Below the pieces are notes generated by a model. That model was not told the origin of the DNA, searched no databases, and saw only the letters and a program-made list of their open reading frames with translations. A stretch of DNA of 64,000 bases, from assembly GCA_020724025.1 (NCBI GenBank), contig DYHU01000001.1, forward strand, positions 1-64,000, written 5' to 3'. This stretch comes from Syntrophorhabdus sp. (lineage in GTDB: Bacteria; Desulfobacterota; BSN033; UBA1163). This document shows positions 51,935-60,762 of this stretch, one piece after another (the stretch's first letter is position 1; each line of letters begins with the position of its first letter). Made by a program: the position numbers and the translations under genes.

Positions 51935-54253
51935 ATGATTGAAAATAGGGCGGACCTTGTCGAACTGATCGAGCAATTAGCAATTCAATGTATGACGGTT
52001 GAGCCGGACGATCTCCCCGGACTGGGGGCCATTTTGGAGAAACTGGAGAAGATGGAGAAAATGGCCAGGGAGGTTGGCCTTACATCCATCCGGCTTCTGG
52101 CTGAAGCCCTGAAAAAAGCGGTTGAAAAAATTGTTCTGAATGAATGCCAGGAGCCTCAAAAAGGCGTTAGTCTTTTGGGCTCAGGGGTAAAATTGATCCA
52201 GAATCGGATGGTCTGTCCCGATCATCCGAGATCGGCCGAAGAGGAATCCTTCTGGAAGGATTGGGAGTCATTAATAGAGGAGAAGAGACCTTTGTTTGAC
52301 GAAGAGGAGACCTCCGGAGCAAAGGAAGGGAACATCCCTTCATCCGCCATCGACCAGGATACGGAGCTTTACAGAGATTTTATCTCGGAGGCCTTGGAGC
52401 ATCTGGGCACGATCGAACTGAATCTGATCAATTTAGAACAGTCCCCGGGAGACAGAGAGTATATCAATGCCATCTTCCGTCCTTTTCATACGATCAAGGG
52501 GGTTTCGGGATTCCTTAATCTTCACGATATTCAAAAATTTTCCCATGCCATGGAGTCTTTGCTCGATGAAGCAAGGAATGGAAAGCTTCAGATCTCTCAG
52601 GAGGTGGTTGATCTCATTCTGGAATCGGTAGACCAGTTGAAGTGTATGATTCTCGACCTGAGGGATCATGTTGAATCGGGCAGAGTGGGATGTTCCACAT
52701 TTGAACTGGAGCCCTATCTGAAGAGGATCGAGATCCTGAAAGGGAACAGTCCGCCGGCTGAAGGCGTAAAACCGGGAGGGACGGAAGCAGATCCTGATGA
52801 TAAGTCGGTGCGACTCAAAACCGAGAAAGTCCCGCGTCTCGGAGAGATCCTCAGTTCAAAAGGCATGGTCTCTTCCGAAGATATTTCCGATGCCCTAAAG
52901 GAACAGGGAGATGAGGGAGCGAGTCTAAAATTAGGGGAGATTCTGATCAAGGAGAAGAAAGTCAAACCCAGTCAGGTCCTCGACGCTCTTAGAGAACAGA
53001 AGCGAATTTCATCCCAGTTCAATGAGGCTTCGGTAAAGGTTGACACGGATAAGCTGGACAATCTGGTCGATATGATCGGTGAACTGGTCATTGCCCAGTC
53101 CCTGGTGGAGCAGAACCCTCTCTTTTCGTCACTCCGGGATCAGAAGCTGGTGCGGGATTTTTCACAGTTAAAAAGGATCACGGCCGATCTCCAAAAAATC
53201 TCCTTGTCTCTCCGGATGGTTCCGATCCGGCAGACCTTCCAGAAGATGGTCCGTTTGGTAAGGGACCTGGCGAAGAAATCCGGGAAGCGGGTGGAGTTGA
53301 TCATGTCCGGCGAGGAGACGGAGATTGACCGAAATATGGTGGAGAGCCTCTATGACCCCCTGGTTCATATGATTCGCAATGCCATCGATCATGGGATCGA
53401 GCCTCCGGAAGAGAGGCAGAGAACAGGGAAAACGGAGACGGGAAATACCTTTTTGAGGGCCTATCAGAAGGGAGGAAATGTGGTCATCGAGATCGAGGAC
53501 GATGGCCAGGGTCTGAACCGGGAGAAGATTTTAAGAAAGGCAAAAGAGCGGGGGCTCGTCTCCGATGAGATGCTGACCGATTACCAGATCGACAACCTCA
53601 TCTTCGAGGCCGGGTTTTCAACAGCGGATCAGGTCACCGATATTTCGGGCCGCGGGGTGGGGATGGATGTTGTGAAAAAGGCGATTGAGAAACTGAGGGG
53701 AAAGGTCGAAATCTTCTCGTGTGAGGGAAAGGGCGCCCGTTTTATCATGCGCGTTCCACTCACCCTGGCGATCATGGACGGAATTATCGTCCGGATCGGT
53801 GAGGAGCGATACATCGTTCCAACCGTCTTCATCAAAGAGACCCTGAAGCCGCGGCGGGAAGATGTCTTTTCCATCCATCAGAAGGGAGATCTGATCAAGG
53901 TGAGAGAGAATTTCCTCCCGCTGATCCGGCTTCATCAGCTCCTGGGAGTCACCACGGAGAGGCAGAATCCATGGGAGACGCTGGTCATCGTGGTTGAAAA
54001 CGAAGGGGTGCAGAAGTGTCTCATGGTGGACGATCTGGTCGGAAAACAGGAGGTCGTGATTAAAAATTTAGGGGAGAGGTTGAAGGATGTGAAAGGAGTG
54101 GCGGGCGCCACGATCATGGGGGATGGTCGGGCCGGTCTCATCCTCGATATCCACGGCATTTTTCAAATCGACCAGACCTCTCCTTTGAAGAAGGAAGGCC
54201 CTGCCTTTCATCAAGCAGCAGAGTCAAGAAGTAGTGCTGTAAGACTAAATTAG
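51935..54253 (+). CDS. cheA: Chemotaxis histidine kinase CheA
   Basis: CheA passes phosphate to CheY in response to chemoreceptors. The 772-residue protein has a helical N-terminal part (about 1-120) without a clear phospho-His, then an HPt domain with His185 in FHTIKG. A middle part (about 285-350) has two similar stretches, LGEILSSKGMVSSEDISDAL and LGEILIKEKKVKPSQVLDAL, like the N-terminal domain of type II secretion ATPases, in place of the usual CheY-binding P2. The dimer (about 370), ATPase (IRNAIDHGIEPP, GRGVGMDVV) and CheW-like domains follow. It is the only che gene besides cheY here. Confidence 0.95.
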   Translation: MIENRADLVELIEQLAIQCMTVEPDDLPGLGAILEKLEKMEKMAREVGLTSIRLLAEALKKAVEKIVLNECQEPQKGVSLLGSGVKLIQNRMVCPDHPRSAEEESFWKDWESLIEEKRPLFDEEETSGAKEGNIPSSAIDQDTELYRDFISEALEHLGTIELNLINLEQSPGDREYINAIFRPFHTIKGVSGFLNLHDIQKFSHAMESLLDEARNGKLQISQEVVDLILESVDQLKCMILDLRDHVESGRVGCSTFELEPYLKRIEILKGNSPPAEGVKPGGTEADPDDKSVRLKTEKVPRLGEILSSKGMVSSEDISDALKEQGDEGASLKLGEILIKEKKVKPSQVLDALREQKRISSQFNEASVKVDTDKLDNLVDMIGELVIAQSLVEQNPLFSSLRDQKLVRDFSQLKRITADLQKISLSLRMVPIRQTFQKMVRLVRDLAKKSGKRVELIMSGEETEIDRNMVESLYDPLVHMIRNAIDHGIEPPEERQRTGKTETGNTFLRAYQKGGNVVIEIEDDGQGLNREKILRKAKERGLVSDEMLTDYQIDNLIFEAGFSTADQVTDISGRGVGMDVVKKAIEKLRGKVEIFSCEGKGARFIMRVPLTLAIMDGIIVRIGEERYIVPTVFIKETLKPRREDVFSIHQKGDLIKVRENFLPLIRLHQLLGVTTERQNPWETLVIVVENEGVQKCLMVDDLVGKQEVVIKNLGERLKDVKGVAGATIMGDGRAGLILDIHGIFQIDQTSPLKKEGPAFHQAAESRSSAVRLN

Positions 54254-54264
54254 AAAATAAAAGC

Positions 54265-54395
54265 ATTGGGTTAAGGTCAGGGTAAGGATGCCAGTTTCGT
54301 TTTTGGGTAAAGGTAATGGTTTTAAATCATCAGCCCTAACCCATTGACCTTTCTCCAAACGGGCTTCATAGCCTTCACCTCTTAACCTTGCCTAA
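54265..54395. repeat. Intergenic repeat, family 3 copy A (before glgP)
   Basis: About 130 bp in the gap after cheA, with ATTGGGTTAAGGTCAGGGTA at the left and CTTAACCTTGCC at the right as loose inverted ends. It is related to the copy at 60429-60645 (shared TTAAGGTCAGGG, CCAAACGGGC and TTAACCTT parts). No gene fits. Confidence 0.65.
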
Positions 54396-54427
54396 AAGGT
54401 TATTCCATTGTTCGAGGATGAATAAAG

Positions 54428-56980
54428 ATGAAAGAGATTACGCTTTATACGGTGGCCCCTCAGATCCCGGAACGTTTGAAACCTCTGGAGGTCATGGCGA
54501 GAAACCTCTGGTTCTCGTGGAACCTCGAAGCCATTGACCTTTTCCGTTCAATGGATTCCCAACTCTGGGAGGATACCTGCCATAATCCCCTGGCAATGCT
54601 CGGCCAGCTGAGTGAAGACCGCCTCCATGAGCTCCTCAGGGATGAGGGATTCCTCCTGGAAATGGATCGGATTTTTGAGGAATTCAATCGCTACATAGGT
54701 GAGAAAAAGGCTTATGAGTTCGGCCTGAAGGCCCCGGTGGAGTTTAGAGTCGCCTATTTCTCCGCAGAATACGGGCTTACGGATTGTCTTCCCATCTACT
54801 CCGGAGGCCTGGGGGTTCTGTCAGGAGACCATTTGAAATCAGCGAGCGACCTCCGGATTAACCTCACAGGGGTGGGGCTTCTCTACCAGAAGGGTTATTT
54901 CCTGCAGTATCTGAATGAGGACGGCTGGCAGATGGAGACTTACCCGGATAACGATTTTCACATTCTTCCGGTTCAACTCGAAAGGGATGAGAGAGGGGAG
55001 CCCTTGACGATTGAAGTCCCTATCCAGGGACGGAATGTGAAAGTCCGGGTCTGGCGGGTCCAGGTGGGTCGGGTTTCGCTCTTCCTGCTTGATACCAATA
55101 CCGTGGAGAATTCGGAGATGGACAGGGATATTACTTCCTCCCTCTACGGCGGCGATGGAGAGATGCGTTTGAAGCAGGAAGTCGTTCTCGGAATCGGTGG
55201 CATCCGAGCCCTAAATCGACTGGGGATTGAAGCCCATGTGTTTCATATGAATGAGGGCCACTCAGCCTTTGCCCTCATCGAGAGGATCCGTTCCTTGATG
55301 GAGAACCAGAACCTCTCTTTTGAAGAGGCCAGGGAGGCGGTCTATTGTAGCAGTATCTTTACCACCCATACGCCGGTTCCAGCCGGCATAGACGTCTTTG
55401 GGAAAGACATGATCTCCTCGGCGCTCGGAGATTATATCCGCTCTTTAGGGATTTCACTGGAGTCGTTTATGGGTTTGGGAGCCCAAGAGGATAAAGGCTC
55501 TATTCATTCCCTGAATATGGCTATCCTGGCAATCAAAAACAGTGCACGGACCAATGGGGTTAGCCGGCTCCACCAGAGCGTATCCCGACGCATGTGGAGC
55601 CATCTATGGCCCTCCCTGCCTGAGGCGGATATTCCCATCGAGGGGATCACCAATGGGATTCATATCCCCTCCTGGATCTCCAATGATCTGGGAAGCCTCC
55701 TGAATCGCTATCTGGGTAGACGCTGGGCAGAAGACCCGGACAATGTAAAGGTCTGGGAGCGAATCAATCGTATTCCGGATTCCGAGCTCTGGCGGACTCA
55801 TGAGCGCCGTCGCGAGAGGCTGATCGCTTTTGCGCGGAGAAGGCTCGAGGAGCAGTTAATCCATCAGGGAGCGAAAAAAAAGGAAGTGGAGGTCGCCAGG
55901 GAGGTCCTCAATCCCGAGGCCCTGACCATCGGTTTTGCCAGACGTTTTGCCACATACAAGCGGGGGGATCTGATTCTCCGTGACCCCCAGCGCCTTGCAA
56001 AAATCTTGAACGATTCCCAGAGGCCGGTTCAGGTCCTCTTTGCGGGGAAGGCCCATCCCAAGGATCATCCAGGGAAGGAGATGATTAAAAGCATCATTCA
56101 CCTGGCCAAGCAACCCGAATTCCGGCACCGGTTGGTCTTTATCGAGGACTATGACCTCAATGTAGGGCGCTATCTCGTCCAGGGGGTGGATGTGTGGCTG
56201 AACAATCCCCGTCGCCCCCTTGAGGCCTGCGGAACGAGCGGCATGAAGGCGGCGGCAAACGGAGTATTGAACCTGAGCATTCTCGATGGCTGGTGGGCCG
56301 AAGGCTACCAGCCGGGCCTCGGGTGGGCCATCGGAGGCGGAGAGGAATACGACGATTCCGATTATCAGGACGAGATTGAGAACCATGCCTGCTATAACCT
56401 GTTAGAGAGAACCATTGTCCCTCTCTTTTACGAGAGAGGGCGGGACAACCTTCCCAGGGAATGGATTGGTATGATGAAGAAATCCATGCAGATCCTGGCC
56501 GCCAACTTCAACTCCCACAGGATGCTTGAAGATTATGTCGAGCGTTTCTATCTTCCTCTATCCCTCCGCAGGAATGAAATTCGGGAAGAAGGATTCAAGG
56601 GAATCAGGGATCTGACCGCATGGATGAATCACCTGAGAGCGAACTGGTCGAAACTACGGATTTTAGAGAAGCGAAGCGGGGTGAAGAACGGAATCGAATT
56701 GGGAAAAACACTCAAAGCCGAAGTCACCCTTTCCCTCGGACGGCTTTCTCCTCATGACCTCTCCGTGGAGATTTATTATGGCCCTGTCGATTCCAAAGCC
56801 AATTTCCTGGATTGTTTTACCCTTCCTCTTCAGCCTGTTTCAGAGGGAGGAGAACGAGTGATCTTCAGGGGGGAAATACCCTGCCGCACGGTGGGCCGTT
56901 TCGGCTTCAGAATCCGCGTCCTTCCCTTCCATCCCCTTCTGACGAACCCTTATTCCCTGGGTCTGATTCTCTGGGGATAG
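54428..56980 (+). CDS. glgP: Alpha-glucan (glycogen) phosphorylase
   Basis: This enzyme releases glucose-1-phosphate from glycogen or similar alpha-glucans, using pyridoxal phosphate. The 850-residue protein has the N-terminal extension seen in the archaeal/Thermotoga-type alpha-glucan phosphorylases (PLEVMARNLWFSWNLEAIDL), then GT35 domains with RFATYKRGDL and the cofactor Lys607 in CGTSGMKAAANGV. It lies directly before the EAL-HDOD gene (9 bases). It is the only core-metabolism gene in the window, and may supply energy or sugar precursors. Confidence 0.94.
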   Translation: MKEITLYTVAPQIPERLKPLEVMARNLWFSWNLEAIDLFRSMDSQLWEDTCHNPLAMLGQLSEDRLHELLRDEGFLLEMDRIFEEFNRYIGEKKAYEFGLKAPVEFRVAYFSAEYGLTDCLPIYSGGLGVLSGDHLKSASDLRINLTGVGLLYQKGYFLQYLNEDGWQMETYPDNDFHILPVQLERDERGEPLTIEVPIQGRNVKVRVWRVQVGRVSLFLLDTNTVENSEMDRDITSSLYGGDGEMRLKQEVVLGIGGIRALNRLGIEAHVFHMNEGHSAFALIERIRSLMENQNLSFEEAREAVYCSSIFTTHTPVPAGIDVFGKDMISSALGDYIRSLGISLESFMGLGAQEDKGSIHSLNMAILAIKNSARTNGVSRLHQSVSRRMWSHLWPSLPEADIPIEGITNGIHIPSWISNDLGSLLNRYLGRRWAEDPDNVKVWERINRIPDSELWRTHERRRERLIAFARRRLEEQLIHQGAKKKEVEVAREVLNPEALTIGFARRFATYKRGDLILRDPQRLAKILNDSQRPVQVLFAGKAHPKDHPGKEMIKSIIHLAKQPEFRHRLVFIEDYDLNVGRYLVQGVDVWLNNPRRPLEACGTSGMKAAANGVLNLSILDGWWAEGYQPGLGWAIGGGEEYDDSDYQDEIENHACYNLLERTIVPLFYERGRDNLPREWIGMMKKSMQILAANFNSHRMLEDYVERFYLPLSLRRNEIREEGFKGIRDLTAWMNHLRANWSKLRILEKRSGVKNGIELGKTLKAEVTLSLGRLSPHDLSVEIYYGPVDSKANFLDCFTLPLQPVSEGGERVIFRGEIPCRTVGRFGFRIRVLPFHPLLTNPYSLGLILWG

Positions 56981-56989
56981 AAAACGGGG

Positions 56990-58201
56990 ATGGAAACCTT
57001 TATCGCCAGGCAGCCGATTTTCGATCTCAACCAGAGGGTCTATGGGTATGAACTCCTCTTTCGTTCCGGTCTGGACAATGTGTTCAGGCATACCGATCCT
57101 GACCAGGCCACCTCCAAAGTCATCTTGGACAGTTTTTTTCTCATGGGCATTCAATCTCTCACCGGCGGGAAAAGGGCTTTCATTAATATCACCCGGGACA
57201 TCCTCCTCAACGAGTTTCTCTTTCTCATTCCGAAGGAGTGGATTGTCGTTGAGATTCTCGAAAATGTGGCGCCGGATGCCGAAGTCATTGCGGCCTGTAA
57301 AAAACTGAAAAGGGCCGGCTATTTTTTGGCTCTGGATGATTTTGTCTATGATGAAGCCTTTACGCCCCTCATTCGATTGAGCGATTTCATCAAGGTCGAT
57401 TTCTTATCCACGGAAAAAGAGGTTCGGAGGGACCTGGTAAAGAGGTTTGCCCCTTCAGGTGTCCGGTTTCTCGCTGAGAAGATCGAGACCCGGGAGATGC
57501 TTGAAGAGGCAAAGGAGACAGGGTTTACCTATTGCCAGGGTTATTTCTTCAGCAAACCGAAGATCGTTTCGGGAAAGGACATCCCGGGATTCAAACTTCA
57601 TTATCTGAGTGTGCTTCAGGAGATCCACCGGCCCGAACTCGATTTCGGGAGATTGGCGGAGATTGTTAAAAGGGAAATATCCCTTTCATTTAAACTCCTC
57701 CGTTACATCAACTCCGCGTTTTTCGGATTGAGGAATAAAATCTCTTCCCTCAAACAAGCTCTTCTCCTCTTAGGTGAAAGAGAGATTAGAAAATGGATCA
57801 CACTTGTCACGCTCGCCACTTTGGGAGAGGATAAGCCAGATGAGCTGGTCATTCAGTCGATCATTCGCGCAAAATTCAGTGAATCACTCGCTCCCTATCT
57901 CGGACTTTTTCACCGGTCAGAGGACCTTTTCCTCATGGGAATGTTTTCTATGATCGACGCCATATTGGGCCGTCCCCTTCCGGAGATTCTCCAAGAGATT
58001 CCAATTTCCCAAGACATTAAGAGGGCTCTTTCAGGAGAAGAGAACCGTTTGGGAGAAGTTTACCGGTTTGTTCTTTCCTATGAAAGAGGAGAGTGGGAGA
58101 AGTTTTCCTGCCAGGCTCATCAGATTGGAATAGATGAGGAGAAGACAGCCCGGCTTTATATGGATGCCGTAAAATGGGGTTCTGGATTTGAGGAAATCTG
58201 A
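56990..58201 (+). CDS. EAL-HDOD signalling protein
   Basis: A 403-residue protein of the YuxH type. The EAL-like domain (about 1-190) starts FIARQPIFDLNQRVYGYELL, but the catalytic EAL motif is replaced by EILEN at about 87-91 and other metal ligands are not obvious, so c-di-GMP cleavage is doubtful. The HDOD domain (about 195-400) has SFKLLRYINSAFFGLRNKIS. Similar proteins link second-messenger signals to motility and the switch to attachment. Confidence 0.9.
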   Translation: METFIARQPIFDLNQRVYGYELLFRSGLDNVFRHTDPDQATSKVILDSFFLMGIQSLTGGKRAFINITRDILLNEFLFLIPKEWIVVEILENVAPDAEVIAACKKLKRAGYFLALDDFVYDEAFTPLIRLSDFIKVDFLSTEKEVRRDLVKRFAPSGVRFLAEKIETREMLEEAKETGFTYCQGYFFSKPKIVSGKDIPGFKLHYLSVLQEIHRPELDFGRLAEIVKREISLSFKLLRYINSAFFGLRNKISSLKQALLLLGEREIRKWITLVTLATLGEDKPDELVIQSIIRAKFSESLAPYLGLFHRSEDLFLMGMFSMIDAILGRPLPEILQEIPISQDIKRALSGEENRLGEVYRFVLSYERGEWEKFSCQAHQIGIDEEKTARLYMDAVKWGSGFEEI

Positions 58202-58357
58202 CGGTCAATAGTCATTTGTCTGACATCGGATTTATTTACCGAGAGACGCCCCAATTGATTTACTGAATTAATTCAATAAGTTATCAAGACTATGCCATTT
58301 GGCACGAGAAATGAATATCATAAATCTTGAATTTTAGCCTTTCTTCCGGAGACAGTG

Positions 58358-60424
58358 ATGAAACCTGTAAAGATGGATAGGATGGAGAAAAACTCCGCTT
58401 CAGACCGAATGGCATTGCTTTACGAGGAGACGAAGAAGAGGCTGGACGAATTGACCATCCTCTACGAGATGACGAAGGTTTCTCACTCCGCTCTCAATTT
58501 CGACAAGATGTTAAGTGAAATGGTCAGAGTCCTTTACGACTTTTTTATCTTCGAAAGGCTCTCCGTATTGTTGATCGATGAACCCTCCGGGCGATTAACC
58601 CTTCATCCCTCTTCCATTGGTTTTTCTGCCGATACACTCGACGTTCTCCATCTCAAAGTGGGAAAGGGCATCACCGGATGGGTGGCTGAGAACGGGGCCT
58701 CGCTTCTGGTCAACGATGTCCGGAACGATCCGAGATATTTTGGAAGTGATAAGGACATTCTTTCGGAGATGTGCGCTCCTCTCAAAGTGGGGGGAAAGGT
58801 TATCGGGGTCATGGATACCCAGAGCCGGAGGCAGAATGCGTTCTCGGATGGGGACCTCCGGTTGTTTGAGACAGCAGGAGGACATCTGGCCAGCATCATC
58901 GAGAATGTGCGATCTGAAGAGAGGTATAGGACCGTGGTCGAAAACGCCCTCGACGGAGTCCTGGTGATGGAAGAGGGCTTTCGGTTGACCTATGTGAATG
59001 AGAGGCTGGCAGAGCTTTTGGGTTTTCAAAGGGAAGAGTTGGTCGGGGCCGAATTTCTGGACTTCCTCGACGAGAGAAGTCGGCGAATTCTGACAGAAAG
59101 AAGTCTCCTGCGTCAAAGAGGAGCGGAGGCGCCACCTCGATATGAGATCAATATCCTCCGGAAGAACGGCGAGATCCGAAATGTGGAAGTCAGCTCCACG
59201 ATGATCCGCGATTATCATGGGAATACGAACGAGATTGCATTCCTGAAGGACATCACCGAGAAACGGAAGATGGAGGAACAGCTTTTTCAGGCCGAGAAAC
59301 TGCGGGCTGTAGGGGAGATGGCGAGTGGCGTGGCCCACGATTTTAACAACGCTCTGGCCATTATCCTCGGAAATACCCAGTTATTGCTCCTCAGCACAAA
59401 GGATAAGGAGCAGGTGGATGCATTGAAGATTATTGAGAAGGTGGCCAAAGACGGCGCCCAGACCGTCCGGCGCCTTCAGGAGTTCACGAAGAGTAAGGTG
59501 CGGCAGGATCTTTACAAGATGGATATCAATGCCATTGTGAAAGATGCGGTTGAAATCACCCGTCCAAAATGGAGAGACGAAGGCCAGGGCAGGGGAGCCC
59601 ATATCGAAATGGTCACCCACTTTGAGAAAGTTCCTCCTGCGGCGGGCAATGTCTCGGAGTTGCGAGAGGTGATCACCAATATGATCTTCAATGCCATTGA
59701 TGCGATGCCTGAAGGAGGAAGAATCGAGATCAGGACCTTCCGGGGGACAGAAAAGGTTCTCATTCGGGTTTCGGATACGGGCCTCGGAATGTCTGAGGAG
59801 GTCAGAAAGAAGATATTCGAACCCTTCTTCACCACCAAACCCTTCACGAATACAGGGCTGGGATTGAGCATGTCGTATGGAATCATTCAAAGATTCGGAG
59901 GGGAGATCGAAGTTGAGAGCGAGATCGGATCAGGAACGACATTCACCATCACTTTGCCCATCACTTTGCCCATTATTCAGGACGGAAAGGAAGAGATTGC
60001 ACCCGTATCCACAATCAAGAAGGGGAAGCCAGCCCGGATCCTCGTGATCGATGACGAGGAGCATGTAAGGAATGTTCTGTCCCGCAGTCTCTCCGTAGTC
60101 AATCACCAGGTCTTCGAAGCCCCCTCCGGAGAGCAGGGATTAAAACTGTTCCGGGAGAGGCCGTTCGATCTCGTTTTGACCGACCTTGGGATGCCAAACC
60201 TCTCCGGATGGGAGGTGTGTAAAGCGATCAAGAAGATGAGTCCGGGGACTCCGGTTGGGATGATCACGGGGTGGGGAATGGAACTCGATGAGTCGAAAAT
60301 AAAAGATAGCGGAGTTGATTTCGTCATCTCAAAACCCTTCGAGTTCAGCCAGGTTCTCAATCTTGTCACCGAATCGATCGAATCCAAAAAGATAAGTCCT
60401 TCTCCTGAATTGCTCGGAAAATAG
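58358..60424 (+). CDS. Hybrid histidine kinase GAF-PAS-HK-REC
   Basis: A soluble 688-residue hybrid kinase. The order is GAF (about 25-185, GKGITGWVAENGASLLVNDV), PAS (about 190-300), HisKA with His327 in GVAHDFNNALAIILGN, HATPase (GEVSDTGLGMS region, GLGLSMSYGII) and a C-terminal receiver with Asp609 in LTDLGMP. The ATG at 58358 is preferred over GTG 58355. It shares its plan with the kinase at 60763. The signal sensed is unknown. Confidence 0.92.
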   Translation: MKPVKMDRMEKNSASDRMALLYEETKKRLDELTILYEMTKVSHSALNFDKMLSEMVRVLYDFFIFERLSVLLIDEPSGRLTLHPSSIGFSADTLDVLHLKVGKGITGWVAENGASLLVNDVRNDPRYFGSDKDILSEMCAPLKVGGKVIGVMDTQSRRQNAFSDGDLRLFETAGGHLASIIENVRSEERYRTVVENALDGVLVMEEGFRLTYVNERLAELLGFQREELVGAEFLDFLDERSRRILTERSLLRQRGAEAPPRYEINILRKNGEIRNVEVSSTMIRDYHGNTNEIAFLKDITEKRKMEEQLFQAEKLRAVGEMASGVAHDFNNALAIILGNTQLLLLSTKDKEQVDALKIIEKVAKDGAQTVRRLQEFTKSKVRQDLYKMDINAIVKDAVEITRPKWRDEGQGRGAHIEMVTHFEKVPPAAGNVSELREVITNMIFNAIDAMPEGGRIEIRTFRGTEKVLIRVSDTGLGMSEEVRKKIFEPFFTTKPFTNTGLGLSMSYGIIQRFGGEIEVESEIGSGTTFTITLPITLPIIQDGKEEIAPVSTIKKGKPARILVIDDEEHVRNVLSRSLSVVNHQVFEAPSGEQGLKLFRERPFDLVLTDLGMPNLSGWEVCKAIKKMSPGTPVGMITGWGMELDESKIKDSGVDFVISKPFEFSQVLNLVTESIESKKISPSPELLGK

Positions 60425-60428
60425 AAAC

Positions 60429-60645
60429 ATTAGGTTAAGGTCAGGGCAAAGATATCCGTTTCGAGAAATTGAAATTGACGTTTCTCGTTGTCGAAGCTCG
60501 TATCGAGGCTCGTATAGGGATACTGGATTCTCGAGCTTCTAAATTCGAGCTTCTTGCTTCGATACCAGCATCCTCACTCATAACCGTTTGACTATCCATC
60601 CAAACGGGCGTCATAACCGTAACCTTGACCGATTAACCTTAACCC
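60429..60645. repeat. Intergenic repeat, family 3 copy B (between the hybrid kinases)
   Basis: About 217 bp related to the copy at 54265-54395, with ends TTAGGTTAAGGTCAGGG and GATTAACCTTAACCC. It is longer because of an inserted stretch with repeated CGAGCTTC and TCGTATCGAGG-like words (60495-60570). It fills most of the 338-base gap; no gene fits. Confidence 0.65.
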
Positions 60646-60762
60646 AAATGAGCTTTGTCTCCGTTGCCTTAATCCAAAAAGGATTTTCATTGATTCATCC
60701 ATTGTTTTGATATATTATCCCGCTATACTCAACTTCTCTCTCAAAAAAAGGGTTGGAACATC

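Noticed and set aside
58297..58315. Sigma54-like TGGCAC before the hybrid kinase gene
   Set aside because: The -12 part reads ATGA instead of TTGC, so the essential GC is missing.
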